Assembly (NCBI RefSeq): GCF_016827605.1
Contig: NZ_JAEPJQ010000001.1
Location: forward strand, 186,001 to 250,000
Reading direction: 5' to 3'
Length of the DNA stretch: 64,000 nucleotides
DNA from: Hyunsoonleella ulvae
GTDB lineage: Bacteria > Bacteroidota > Bacteroidia > Flavobacteriales > Flavobacteriaceae
The notes under the pieces are model-generated. The model had not been told where the DNA came from. It saw nothing but the letters and a program-made list of their open reading frames with translations, and searched no databases. Below are positions 34,885 to 44,253 of the stretch, in pieces. The position numbers were made by a program, and so were the translations under genes. Numbering within the stretch: position 1 is the first letter of the stretch; each line of letters begins with the position of its first letter.

Positions 34885-36240
34885 TTATCCAATTTCTTTA
34901 AGCATTAAGTCTAAACCTTCTCTTATTATTTTTTGATGTGGTTGTTTAGAAACACATACAAATTCTGTTAGTGCAAAATCTTCGGGAGCAACTTCATACA
35001 TACCTAAAGCCTCCATTTCATCTAAATCTTGATACATACAAGCTTTAAGGATTTGCATCGGGAATATATCTAAAGGAAAAACTTCCTCATAAGTCCCTGT
35101 GGTTACAAAAGCCCTATGTTCACCATTGGTGTTTGTATTTAAATCATAGGCTTTTTTAGGAGTTAACCAAGAAAATGTCAAGGCTCTTGAGGTAGAAATT
35201 TTATTGAAAATTGGTTTGTTCCAACCAAAAAACTCATAATCGTCACCTTCTGGGATGATAGAAATTACATTACTGTAATAATCTAAATAACCATCTGGCT
35301 TAATTTCTTTACCTGTTAATACATTACCAGATATGATTCTAGCATTGGCATCTTTTTCAACACCTTTATCATAAATCATGGTTGCTACTTCACTACCTAG
35401 TTTTGTTTTAAAATAACGAGGCGCTTTTACTTGAGATCCTGCTAACGCTACAATACGCTCTGCATTAAATTTACCTGTTAGCAATAATTCTCCAATAATC
35501 ACTAAATCTTGTGCATTAACAGTCCAAACGGTCTCTCCTTTATTTACAGGATCTACTTTGTTTATAAGTGTACCAACATTTCCAGCAGGATGCGGACCAG
35601 ACACTTTGTGTAGTACAATTCCAGATAAACCTGCAAGTGGTGAGTTAGAATTTTTGCCTACAGACACATGAACTTGACCTTCGGTTAATTTCCCTAAAGC
35701 TGTAATAGCTGCTTGTAACTCAGCTTCTTTGCCTTGTAATGTAAAGTCTAAATCAGCAGCTAAAGGTGCACTGGCATATCCAGAAATAAAAATAGCTTTT
35801 GGAGCTTTTTCAGTACTAGCAATAACATCATAAGGTCTTTGTTTTACAAATGGCCAAAGTCCACTTGCCAATAAATGTGCTTTAACTTCATCTGAAGTTG
35901 CCGCATTTACATCAAACTTACCATTATCTTGGTAGGTTTGTGTTTTATCAGCTTGAATCTTTACTTCTAAAATTTTACGTTTAGCACCACGAGAGATTTC
36001 AATTACCTCACCAGAAACTGGAGAAGCAAATTTAATAGCCTCATTAGATTTGTCATAAAAAACAGCCTCTCCTGCTTTTACTTTTGTGCCAACTTTAGAA
36101 ATTAATTTAGGAATTACGCCATGGAAGTCTTCAGGTCTTAAAACATAAAAGTTACTTAAAACCGCTGTCTCAGTAGTTTTTTCGGCTTCACCTTTAAGTT
36201 TAATATCTAGACCTTTCTTAATGCGAATGTCGTTTGACAT
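34885..36240 (-). CDS. nqrA: Na+-translocating NADH:quinone reductase subunit A
   Basis: NqrA is the cytoplasmic subunit that lies on NqrB. The 451-residue protein begins IRIKKGLDIKLKGEAE, followed by a biotinyl-lipoyl-like domain (FHGVIPKLISKVGTKVKAGEAVFYDKSNEAIKFASPVSGEVIEI, seen in parts) and the RnfC-like barrel with SGPHPAGNVGTLINKVDPV. The end holds CMYQDLDEMEALGMYEVAPEDFALTEFVCVSKQ. It is the first gene of the operon, with a TATTTTTG box upstream. Confidence 0.97.
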   Translation of the reverse strand: MSNDIRIKKGLDIKLKGEAEKTTETAVLSNFYVLRPEDFHGVIPKLISKVGTKVKAGEAVFYDKSNEAIKFASPVSGEVIEISRGAKRKILEVKIQADKTQTYQDNGKFDVNAATSDEVKAHLLASGLWPFVKQRPYDVIASTEKAPKAIFISGYASAPLAADLDFTLQGKEAELQAAITALGKLTEGQVHVSVGKNSNSPLAGLSGIVLHKVSGPHPAGNVGTLINKVDPVNKGETVWTVNAQDLVIIGELLLTGKFNAERIVALAGSQVKAPRYFKTKLGSEVATMIYDKGVEKDANARIISGNVLTGKEIKPDGYLDYYSNVISIIPEGDDYEFFGWNKPIFNKISTSRALTFSWLTPKKAYDLNTNTNGEHRAFVTTGTYEEVFPLDIFPMQILKACMYQDLDEMEALGMYEVAPEDFALTEFVCVSKQPHQKIIREGLDLMLKEIG

Positions 36241-36278
36241 ATTTTCTTTGTTGAAATTAGTTGTCTAAAAAATCGGTG

Positions 36279-36286
36279 CAAAAATA
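36279..36286 (-). promoter_or_regulatory. nqr operon promoter -7 box (TATTTTTG)
   Basis: It fits TAnnTTTG, 38 bases before the nqrA ATG. No clear TTG -33 partner was found at the usual distance. Confidence 0.5.
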
Positions 36287-36391
36287 CGAACTAAAATACA
36301 GTTCCCATAAAAAATTAATATAAATTTATAAGTATTAGTACATCAAAAGCTTTAGGCATCAAATTTGATTATATTTACAAAAATAAAATAC

Positions 36392-37642
36392 ATGCATTGT
36401 AAATTCGCTTTACGTATTGGACTATTTTTAATCTGCCTAAACCTTCAGGCTCAGATAGAAGAAGTAAATCCTCCCGATTATATTAAATCTATCACTTTTA
36501 AAAGTACTAGTAGCGATTTAGGGGAGCTACCTATTTTAAAATTGGGCGAGCGGTTTTATTTGGAATTTGACGCACTCGTAACCAACGAACCTGATTTTTA
36601 TTACAAGATAGAGCATTATGATTATGATTGGACTGAATCTGTTTTAGTACGTACAGAATTTTTACTGGGCGTGGATAACTTTAGGATTCAAGATTACCGC
36701 AACTCTTTTAATACCTTCCAAATATACTCGCATTATAGGTTAACCATTCCTAATGCGCAAACAAGGGCTTTAGTCGTTTCTGGCAACTACCTTATCTCTG
36801 TTTTTGACAGGGATGATAATTTGGTGTTTTCAAGAAAATTAATGGTTTACGAAGACATCGTTACCCCCGGCATTAGCATAAAACGTTCGCGCGATGTGCA
36901 AACTATTGATTACACCCAAACTGTAGATATCGAGATTTCTGCAACGTCTCAGATTAACAACCCGCTACAAACTGTAAAAACGCTTATTATTCAAAATAGA
37001 AATTTAAATACTGCTATAAAAGACATAAAGCCGCAATACACCATTGGTAATAAACTGATTTACCGTTATGTAAACGAAACGGCATTTCCGGGGGGCAACG
37101 AGTACTTGTTTTTTGAAACCAAAGATGTTAGAGCTGCATCCATGGGGGTACAATACATAGAGCTCAACGATATTTACCACAGCTACCTCTTTACCAATCG
37201 CTCTAGAGCAGAATTACCATATACCTACAACCCCGATATTAATGGGCAGTTTAAAATAACAGCTATAGATCGTGACGATGTTTCTGTAGAAGCAGACTAT
37301 GTAGAAATCCATTTTTCTCTGGAATATCCAGAATTGCTCAATGGGGAAAGTATTTATGTGTACGGTAACTACAACAACTATGCGTTAGACGATTACAATA
37401 GAATGGTTTACTATCCTGAAGGTAGAATCTACAAAACCCATTTTAAACTAAAGCAAGGGTTTTACAACTATAAATATGTAGTGGTAAATGCAGATGGCTC
37501 GCTAGACGAAGGACGTATAAGCGGTAACTTCTGGCAAACCGAAAACAACTACAAAGTATTGGTATATTATCGCGATTTAGGTGCCAGATACGACAGGATT
37601 ATAGGTTTTAATGAAGTTTCATCGACAAATATTACCAATTAG
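36392..37642 (+). CDS. Type IX secretion system plug protein (DUF5103 family)
   Basis: The 416-residue protein has a signal peptide ending NLQAQ and the DUF5103 pattern: an N-terminal beta domain (IKSITFKSTSSDLGELPILKLGERFYLEFD in parts), the phrase DFYYKIEHYDYDWTES, ISIKRSRDVQTIDYTQTVDIEI and the late VYGNYNNYALDDYNRMVYYPEGRIYKTHFKLKQGFYNYKY. In the T9SS translocon this family plugs the SprA channel on the periplasmic side. The start at MHCKFALRIG is chosen because it begins the signal peptide; nine more codons are open upstream. It stands divergently to nqrA. Confidence 0.88.
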   Translation: MHCKFALRIGLFLICLNLQAQIEEVNPPDYIKSITFKSTSSDLGELPILKLGERFYLEFDALVTNEPDFYYKIEHYDYDWTESVLVRTEFLLGVDNFRIQDYRNSFNTFQIYSHYRLTIPNAQTRALVVSGNYLISVFDRDDNLVFSRKLMVYEDIVTPGISIKRSRDVQTIDYTQTVDIEISATSQINNPLQTVKTLIIQNRNLNTAIKDIKPQYTIGNKLIYRYVNETAFPGGNEYLFFETKDVRAASMGVQYIELNDIYHSYLFTNRSRAELPYTYNPDINGQFKITAIDRDDVSVEADYVEIHFSLEYPELLNGESIYVYGNYNNYALDDYNRMVYYPEGRIYKTHFKLKQGFYNYKYVVVNADGSLDEGRISGNFWQTENNYKVLVYYRDLGARYDRIIGFNEVSSTNITN

Positions 37643-37726
37643 TCTGTATTTAACGCTTTTTTAGACGATCAAATTTTAAAAATCCTTATTTTAGCACTGC
37701 AAAAGTATTGTATATCAATATTTAAC

Positions 37727-38113
37727 ATGGTTCAACAGGTAACAAAAGGCATAAAAATTTCGGTAGAAACCAATTTTGAAGGTACATTTTATAAAAATTA
37801 TAAAATACAGTATGCCTTTGGATACACCATTACCATTACCAACCAAAGCAAAGACACTGTACAACTATACGCACGCCACTGGGAAATTCTAGATGCCCTA
37901 AACAACATAGAGACTGTAACAGGAGAAGGTATCGTAGGCAAAAAACCGGTACTTAATCCAGGCGAATCCCACACCTATACCTCTGGATGCTTACTCACTG
38001 CTCCTTTTGGTGCCATGCAAGGCCATTATAACATGGTAAACTTTACAACAACAAAAAAGTTTCAGGTTACCATCCCAACATTTAAATTAAGCGCACCGTT
38101 TGCTATTAATTAG
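37727..38113 (+). CDS. apaG: ApaG protein
   Basis: ApaG is a small fibronectin-III-like cytoplasmic protein linked in Enterobacteria to cobalt and magnesium resistance and diadenosine tetraphosphate levels. The 128-residue sequence has the family parts FGYTITITNQSKDTVQLYARHWEILDA, GEGIVGKKPVLNPGESHTYTSGC and MQGHYNM. It follows the T9SS plug gene by 84 bases on the same strand. A structured repeat element begins right at its stop codon. Confidence 0.96.
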   Translation: MVQQVTKGIKISVETNFEGTFYKNYKIQYAFGYTITITNQSKDTVQLYARHWEILDALNNIETVTGEGIVGKKPVLNPGESHTYTSGCLLTAPFGAMQGHYNMVNFTTTKKFQVTIPTFKLSAPFAIN

Positions 38114-38198
38114 GGCGTTACCACAAGGGTCGGGCTTTCACTACTCAATCCCTCCTACGTCGGGGATTTCAAACATGCCGCTCAATCCCTAACGCGGA
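38113..38198 (-). repeat. Structured intergenic element, copy A (possible Flavo-1-like RNA)
   Basis: Read on the minus strand it begins CCGCGTTAGGGATTGAGCGG and ends GTGGTAACGCCC. GCGTTA and TAACGC can pair as an outer stem. Both ends match the element at 48014-48180 on the plus strand, with a shorter interior here. It abuts the apaG stop codon. Confidence 0.6.
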
Positions 38199-38284
38199 AG
38201 AAAATTTTGATTTTCTATTCCAGATTTAACACATTTTAAATTAATACCTATTTTTACTTTCAATCAAGAAAACTATTATAGCTT

Positions 38285-39076
38285 TTGGAAGGTCTATTTT
38301 CAGCTTCGAATTCTAATCATCTCCTACTGCCAATTATTATAGTTGGCGCAGCCTTTCTAACAGCCTCTTATATAACTTGGCATAAAAAACATAGAATTCA
38401 CAAAATTCTATCCAATGCTATTATTGCATTTTTAATAATTTATCTGCCCTTATTAGATTACTGGTCATTTTGGAAAGCTTCATGGTTTTGGCCATCAGAT
38501 TTTTATCATGAAAGCGGAATTGTCTTAACGAGTTCAGATGATTTTCAATTTGGATATTATCCAATAACCCAAATTATCTTTAACACCTTATCTATTCTCT
38601 CAGGTTTTCTATTTCTATTTACAACTATTCTATTTATAAAAAACGTCAACTTAAAACAACCCAACATAAACAAATTATTCAATTGGATACCACTTATTAA
38701 CAGTTTTTCTCTTGGGTATCAAATAAAGAAAATGACAAATCAAAAATGGACAAATAGAGCACTTATACTATTTTGGTCCTTTTTTACATTCTTATTCACA
38801 TACTATAATTTTGTTGTTGGTTGGTTATATTTTGAAGGGTTTGACAGCATAACATTTATAGACAAAATATTATTCCCTCATGCAGAAAATCATACTGAAG
38901 AAAACAACAATTACGACATTGGTTATACCTATGTTGCTGATATTATCAGTGTAGTAACCCCACCTTTAAAGTACATCAGTGGAATTTTAACCTTACTGGT
39001 ATTAATTGTAATTAAAAAAAATACTGAGTCTGAATTAGATGCTGAGATATCCAAAATTGGAAGAAACAATACTTAA
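38285..39076 (+). CDS. Membrane protein of unknown function, TTG start
   Basis: The 263-residue frame has no early ATG; the first in-frame Met is past residue 150, so TTG at 38285 is the best start, giving MEGLFSASNSNHLLLP. Five membrane segments are visible (about residues 13-30, 39-56, 90-112, 157-178 and 228-245), with a WSFWKASWFWPSDFY stretch after the second that may sit at the membrane face. The gene lies 172 bases after apaG, past the structured element. Either it uses a rare start or the 5' end was lost. No family is recognised. Confidence 0.6.
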   Translation: MEGLFSASNSNHLLLPIIIVGAAFLTASYITWHKKHRIHKILSNAIIAFLIIYLPLLDYWSFWKASWFWPSDFYHESGIVLTSSDDFQFGYYPITQIIFNTLSILSGFLFLFTTILFIKNVNLKQPNINKLFNWIPLINSFSLGYQIKKMTNQKWTNRALILFWSFFTFLFTYYNFVVGWLYFEGFDSITFIDKILFPHAENHTEENNNYDIGYTYVADIISVVTPPLKYISGILTLLVLIVIKKNTESELDAEISKIGRNNT

Positions 39077-40065
39077 TGTAACAGGTTAAACATAAATAAT
39101 TTACCCTTCTGATTCACATGAAAGAATTTACAATTTGAGTAATGCACAAACTCATAAGGCTGCTCATAATCAAACCCTTCCTTATTAATAGCGAAAATAG
39201 CATCACAATCTATATTACCATAAGGAGAAATACGTCTAAACCTGTAAACTCCCATTGTTTCCGTTGTGTAAAGCTCAAACCAAGCTCCTGCCGCTATGCC
39301 TGATAGCCACTGGGCATGATCTGCCTTTTCATCATTCTGTCTAGGCTCCAAAGTCCCAATAAGATTTACCTTATGGTCTTTTAACCTATCTAAAAAGTAA
39401 CGTATATTTTCACTCTTTTGCGAACCTTTAAATTCTGATATTGTACCTGTTTCGGAGATCTCATACACATAATTCTCAGTATCAGCTAAGAGCACATTCC
39501 CCACTGTACTAGGTGTAAACCATTTTGATGTTTTGAGCGCTTTCTTAATCTCTGGGTCATTTACTGAAGCAATCAAACTATCAGTCACAAAACGTGCACA
39601 ATTACAAGCATTTTTTATAAAAGCAGCATAGCGGATAAAATGCTTATTTTGCATTTCGGTAATATGCGCTCTTGCTTTTTGATAATCCACAGCATTACAA
39701 ACTGAAGCCACCAATTTACCATCACCATGAGTCAATTTAGGATGAGTCCCTAAAAACCCTAAAATTTCATCTAGGTTTTTTATGTTGTCATTTTCAATTT
39801 TCGCCACTAATGGAAAATCCAATTCGTTATCAGTATCTTTTCCTCGAACACGCCCATTGGGCTCTGGTGTAATGTAACGTCCAAAATCATGATACTCTAA
39901 AACACCTGTAGACTTATCAATTAAAACTAATGCTGCATGTCCGGCACGTAAATAATCCCTCTTTCCAATTCCTAGATATTTTAAATAAGGAGAATACCAC
40001 TCATCGGCAACCATAACAATGGTTTCTGGATAAGCCATAGTTATAATAATACCAGTATTATTCAT
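39073..40065 (-). CDS. DUF6695 family protein
   Basis: The 330-residue soluble protein begins with NNTGIIITMAYPETIVMVADEWYSPYLKYLGIG, which is characteristic of the DUF6695 family in Bacteroidota. It has further conserved places at RAGHAALVLID, NCARFVTDSLIAS (Asn-Cys pair; NlpC/P60-like in feeling but unproven) and WLSGIAAGAWFEL. It overlaps the NRDE gene upstream by 8 bases, so the two are translated from one message and probably act together. No function is known. Confidence 0.82.
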   Translation of the reverse strand: MNNTGIIITMAYPETIVMVADEWYSPYLKYLGIGKRDYLRAGHAALVLIDKSTGVLEYHDFGRYITPEPNGRVRGKDTDNELDFPLVAKIENDNIKNLDEILGFLGTHPKLTHGDGKLVASVCNAVDYQKARAHITEMQNKHFIRYAAFIKNACNCARFVTDSLIASVNDPEIKKALKTSKWFTPSTVGNVLLADTENYVYEISETGTISEFKGSQKSENIRYFLDRLKDHKVNLIGTLEPRQNDEKADHAQWLSGIAAGAWFELYTTETMGVYRFRRISPYGNIDCDAIFAINKEGFDYEQPYEFVHYSNCKFFHVNQKGKLFMFNLLH

Positions 40066-40783
40066 TAACTACTTGTGGAGTTTTAAAAATATTGGACGAC
40101 TTTTCGTTACTTACAATATTCTCATAATACATCGCTACACTATCTTCATTTTTTTCTATTTGTGTAATGCTAGTTGTTTTTACAAAACCCCTATCCATAA
40201 CGACACCATAATCTTCATTACTTGCTCCAGCTGTTTTATGAAACTCTAAAATGGTATCAGACTTAAGAATGTATTCTAATTTATAATCCACAAACCACTG
40301 TTGTCTTTCAGCCCTCATACTTTTATCATACAGCGTAGAGGATGACCACATTTTAGGCTCCAAGGGGAGTTCTTCAAAATATTTTCTAATACCATCCCAA
40401 ACTAATTCGTAAAACTTTAGCGTAGTATTCCAATCAGCGATAACGATAGTAAAAGGCTCAATATCCTCAAAATTATAAGTATCAACTAACTCTTCAATAG
40501 AATCAGCAACCATAAATTGTTTTGCTACTACCCCTCTACTCAGTCGGTAAGATGTTTTGCGTTCATGAATTTCAAAACCACCATTTAATACACAAATCAC
40601 TCGTTTTTTTTCACTAACACCAATCCATGTACCTCCAGACAATTCATCTTTAGGAAATAAAACTTCAGTATTATCAACAGAATAGAACTCAGGTGCTAGA
40701 GATACCCTACTAGGTGCTTCGTCTCGATTTGAGGTTAAAATAAAATCGCTATTACCCTTAGGAATAATTGTAACTGTACACAT
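40058..40783 (-). CDS. NRDE (TANGO2-like) family protein
   Basis: The 241-residue protein starts MCTVTIIPKGNSDFILTSNRDE, the motif that gives the NRDE family its name. Cys2 at the N-terminus, after Met removal, fits an Ntn-hydrolase-like fold, as does the GGTWIGVSE phrase. Eukaryotic TANGO2 is linked to heme and lipid handling, but the bacterial role is unproven. The coupled DUF6695 gene follows. The gene is divergent to pruA with a shared 207-base spacer. Confidence 0.88.
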   Translation of the reverse strand: MCTVTIIPKGNSDFILTSNRDEAPSRVSLAPEFYSVDNTEVLFPKDELSGGTWIGVSEKKRVICVLNGGFEIHERKTSYRLSRGVVAKQFMVADSIEELVDTYNFEDIEPFTIVIADWNTTLKFYELVWDGIRKYFEELPLEPKMWSSSTLYDKSMRAERQQWFVDYKLEYILKSDTILEFHKTAGASNEDYGVVMDRGFVKTTSITQIEKNEDSVAMYYENIVSNEKSSNIFKTPQVVNE

Positions 40784-40940
40784 AAAACAGTAGTCTCTTA
40801 TAGAACAGCCAACTTACAAAAAATAAATAAAAAGTAAATCAAACAAAGGCACATAAAATTATAACCAAAAAGTAACTCTATTTTAAAAATTTAACGCGAT
40901 TTTAAGGTATTTAAGTAATACTTTGTAATTTAATAATTCT

Positions 40941-40948
40941 TAAATTTG
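40941..40948 (+). promoter_or_regulatory. pruA promoter -7 box (TAAATTTG)
   Basis: It fits TAnnTTTG, 42 bases before the pruA ATG; a TTTG lies 15 bases upstream, slightly closer than usual. Confidence 0.5.
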
Positions 40949-40990
40949 TAGCCGATTCACTGAAAATTTTTTATCAAAAACCAATAAATT

Positions 40991-42619
40991 ATGGGAAAAG
41001 GCTTTTTTAATGTACCAGTAGCAGTTAACGAACCCGTAAAATCTTATGCTCCCGGAACTCCAGAACGTGATGCTGTTTTAGAGGCTTATAAAATGATGTA
41101 TAACAGTAAAATTGATGTACCGTTGTACATTAATGGCAAAAATATTACCACCGGCAATACAAGAACCATGTCGCCACCCCACGACCATAAACACGTGGTG
41201 GGCACCTATCATGTAGCAGAACAAAAACATATTGATGATGCTATTGCAACCGCTTTAGAAGCTAGAAAAACATGGAGTAACATCCCATGGGAACAACGTG
41301 CTGGCATCTTTTTAAAAGCTGCGGAACTTATTGCGGGCCCATATCGCGCAAAAATTAATGCAGCTACCATGATAGCGCAATCTAAAACCATACACCAAGC
41401 CGAAATTGATGCTGCTTGTGAGTTGATAGACTTTTTACGTTTTAACGTACAATTCATGGCAGATATTTACATGGAACAACCTGAAAGTACAAGTGATGCT
41501 TGGAACCGTGTAGAATATCGACCTCTAGAAGGGTTTACTTATGCAGTAACGCCTTTTAACTTTACAGCAATTGCAGGAAACTTACCAGCATGCATGGCAT
41601 TAATGGGTAATGTAGTGGTATGGAAGCCTAGTGATAGCCAAGTATATTCTGCAAAAGTAATAATGGATGTCTTTGAAGAAGCTGGTGTGCCTCCTGGAGT
41701 AATAAACGTAGTATTTGGAGATCCCGTGATGATTACCAATACGGTTTTGGCAAGTCCAGATTTTTCAGGTTTACATTTTACTGGATCTACTTTTGTGTTT
41801 AAAGAACTCTGGAAACAAATAGGTAACAATATTCACAATTATAAAACCTATCCAAAAATTGTTGGAGAAACTGGGGGTAAAGATTTTATTATTGCTCATA
41901 AATCAGCTAATCCTAAGCAGGTAGCTACAGCAATTTCTAGAGGTGCTTTTGAATTTCAAGGACAAAAATGTAGTGCCGCCTCAAGAGCTTACATACCAAA
42001 AAGCATTTGGAATGATGTTAAAAGCTTTGTAGTTGAAGACGTAAAATCCTTTAAAATGGGGTCTCCTGAGGATATGACTAATTTTATTACTGCTGTAATC
42101 CACGAAGGGTCTTTTGATAAATTGGCAAAATATATTGACCAAGCAAAATCAGATACTGATGTAGAAGTCTTGATTGGTGGTAATTACGACAAAAGCAAAG
42201 GGTATTTTATTGAACCTACGGTTTTAGTCACTACAAACCCCAAATACCCTACCATGTGTACAGAGTTATTTGGTCCAGTAATTACAATTTATGTTTATGA
42301 AGATGACACTTACGCAGAAACTTTAAAGCTCGTTGACGAAACTAGCGAATATGCATTAACAGGTGCTATTTTAGCAAAAGACAGGTATGCAATCACACAA
42401 GCTACCGAAGCATTGCAAAACAGTGCTGGTAACTTCTACATTAACGACAAGCCAACTGGTGCTGTTGTAGGCCAACAACCATTTGGTGGTGCCAGAGCTT
42501 CCGGAACAAACGATAAAGCTGGTAGTGCACAAAATCTTTTACGATGGGTATCACCTAGACTTATAAAAGAAACATTTGTAACACCTACGGATTATAGGTA
42601 TCCATTTTTAGGAGAATAG
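40991..42619 (+). CDS. pruA: L-glutamate gamma-semialdehyde (1-pyrroline-5-carboxylate) dehydrogenase
   Basis: This NAD+-dependent aldehyde dehydrogenase performs the second step of proline breakdown, giving glutamate. At 542 residues it has the length of the stand-alone P5C dehydrogenases (ALDH4A1-like). The catalytic Cys is in FQGQKCSAASRAYIP and the general-base Glu in KIVGETGGKDF. VTPFNFTAIAGNLPACMALMGN and QPFGGARASGTNDKAGS are also typical. The proline dehydrogenase (PutA/PRODH) is not in the window. Confidence 0.95.
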   Translation: MGKGFFNVPVAVNEPVKSYAPGTPERDAVLEAYKMMYNSKIDVPLYINGKNITTGNTRTMSPPHDHKHVVGTYHVAEQKHIDDAIATALEARKTWSNIPWEQRAGIFLKAAELIAGPYRAKINAATMIAQSKTIHQAEIDAACELIDFLRFNVQFMADIYMEQPESTSDAWNRVEYRPLEGFTYAVTPFNFTAIAGNLPACMALMGNVVVWKPSDSQVYSAKVIMDVFEEAGVPPGVINVVFGDPVMITNTVLASPDFSGLHFTGSTFVFKELWKQIGNNIHNYKTYPKIVGETGGKDFIIAHKSANPKQVATAISRGAFEFQGQKCSAASRAYIPKSIWNDVKSFVVEDVKSFKMGSPEDMTNFITAVIHEGSFDKLAKYIDQAKSDTDVEVLIGGNYDKSKGYFIEPTVLVTTNPKYPTMCTELFGPVITIYVYEDDTYAETLKLVDETSEYALTGAILAKDRYAITQATEALQNSAGNFYINDKPTGAVVGQQPFGGARASGTNDKAGSAQNLLRWVSPRLIKETFVTPTDYRYPFLGE

Positions 42620-42669
42620 TTTTTATTCGTGCTATAAAAAAGGCTGTAATTATATGTATACAAACAATA

Positions 42670-42699
42670 AATCGGAGTAACATAAACGTCACTCCGATT
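42670..42699 (+). terminator. Hairpin after pruA, possible weak terminator
   Basis: AATCGGAGT and ACTCCGATT form a perfect 9-base-pair stem with a 12-base loop. The tail CATTTCCC lacks a proper T tract, so it may be a stabilising 3' hairpin instead. Confidence 0.5.
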
Positions 42700-42870
42700 C
42701 ATTTCCCTAATTTAACAAATTAATCACCCGAAATATTGCAGCATAACATGTCTATTAAATAGCTTGATTTACAAAGCTATAATCTCATATTATTGAAATA
42801 CCATCAATAAAAACCAACCTATATATTTCCTTTCTTTTTTGACAACACTTGCGATAAATGAAAAACACCA

Positions 42871-44049
42871 TTAAAAAAACCAATCATTCTCCCCTCTTTC
42901 AAAAACCCTAGTAGTTACTGAACCTTCTACTCTTGTAGTCCAAATTATATATTTACAACTGATATACGCTTCTATTGAAGAAAAACTTTCATTTGGGCCA
43001 ATATTCGCAAAATTCCCCGGTTCACGTTCTACATAATCTAAGTTTTTAATTATAAACTTATAGAAAGTTCCATAATCATTTGCTGGCTCGTAGGAAAATT
43101 GACCAAAAGCTTGTAGACCAATTTTAGATTGAGAGTAACTAGCAGCTCCTTTACAAAAATCAGATTCACTATAATTAAAGCTATTATAAGTACGATTATA
43201 CCCATAAAAATAATCATCTTGATGTAATTTAATATATTCTAAATTAGTTAAGCTATAATCATTGCGAACCACTAAAACTTCTGTAGGAGGTTTTCCCAGA
43301 CATGGAACAGATTTTTCAGGAATCCGAGATCTGTCACAACACCCCATAGTTTCATAAGTACCTCCTTTGGGATATCCTGGCGCATCAAAAAACTCGCCAT
43401 CTATCGTGGTATAAATCCAAAGATAATATTGTTGATCCACCCTAATAGGACAATTGCCCTTCTCATTACCATCTGGCCCAGCACCTATATCTTCATCAAA
43501 AGGGGGATCTATAAGAACTGGCATCTCAAATTCATCAATTACACCACCGTTAGTATCTGTAGGAGATATAACAATCTTCCCTTCATAGGGTAGATCCAGA
43601 TCTTTTGGATTAATATCAATATAGAACACTGAAATAGAATCTATGCTTTCTTCTTCCACAATTGGCATAGTGTAATACCCATTGGCCCCCAATATATGTA
43701 TTAGAACATTTTTAATAGAAACCTGATCGCGATTCAATATTCGCACACGACTTTTTACCCCTGGCCACAAGTTAATAGTATCTTTATCAATTTTTAAATC
43801 TGAAAGATTACCGCTTGCTGCAGCACTACCACTTCTAAATTCAGCATTACTCAATAACAATGCTGCACTTATATCGTTTGAGCTACTAATTGAACCTGTC
43901 TGTTCTGGATCATCTGGATCTGGGTCAACGGGATCTTCTTGCTCTATATCAGAATCAAAAGAATTCTCCTTCCCATCACATGCTACAATAACAGAAACGA
44001 ATACAACCCCTATTATCAATAAAAACTTATAATTTAGGATATATTTCAT
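42871..44049 (-). CDS. Predicted lipoprotein, 392 residues, unknown function
   Basis: A signal sequence ends at VIVACDGKENSF, followed by a long acidic and proline-rich linker (DIEQEDPVDPDPDDPEQ) that suits a surface lipoprotein. Residues about 70-190 look like beta-sandwich, with TINLWPGVKSRVRILNRDQVSIKNVLI. The rest contains several cysteines (NCPIRVDQQYYLW, GCCDRSRIPEKSVPC) that could form disulfides. It lies downstream of a LytTR regulator on the same strand, 204 bases away, and could be its target. No family is recognised. Confidence 0.7.
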   Translation of the reverse strand: MKYILNYKFLLIIGVVFVSVIVACDGKENSFDSDIEQEDPVDPDPDDPEQTGSISSSNDISAALLLSNAEFRSGSAAASGNLSDLKIDKDTINLWPGVKSRVRILNRDQVSIKNVLIHILGANGYYTMPIVEEESIDSISVFYIDINPKDLDLPYEGKIVISPTDTNGGVIDEFEMPVLIDPPFDEDIGAGPDGNEKGNCPIRVDQQYYLWIYTTIDGEFFDAPGYPKGGTYETMGCCDRSRIPEKSVPCLGKPPTEVLVVRNDYSLTNLEYIKLHQDDYFYGYNRTYNSFNYSESDFCKGAASYSQSKIGLQAFGQFSYEPANDYGTFYKFIIKNLDYVEREPGNFANIGPNESFSSIEAYISCKYIIWTTRVEGSVTTRVFERGENDWFF

Positions 44050-44253
44050 GAGTTTAAAATTCTTTAGATTGCAAGCAAACTTACTATTATCATAAAGAAA
44101 TTTATTACTATGTTACCCTTGTGGTTAATATACTTTTATAAATGGTTTAGTTAGAGGCATAAGTGGACAATAATAAGCGCAAGCTAACTTTCTATAATAA
44201 AAAAATTAGCTCGAGTCTCTACACATTACTGAGGGGGTTACAAAAACCTAAGA

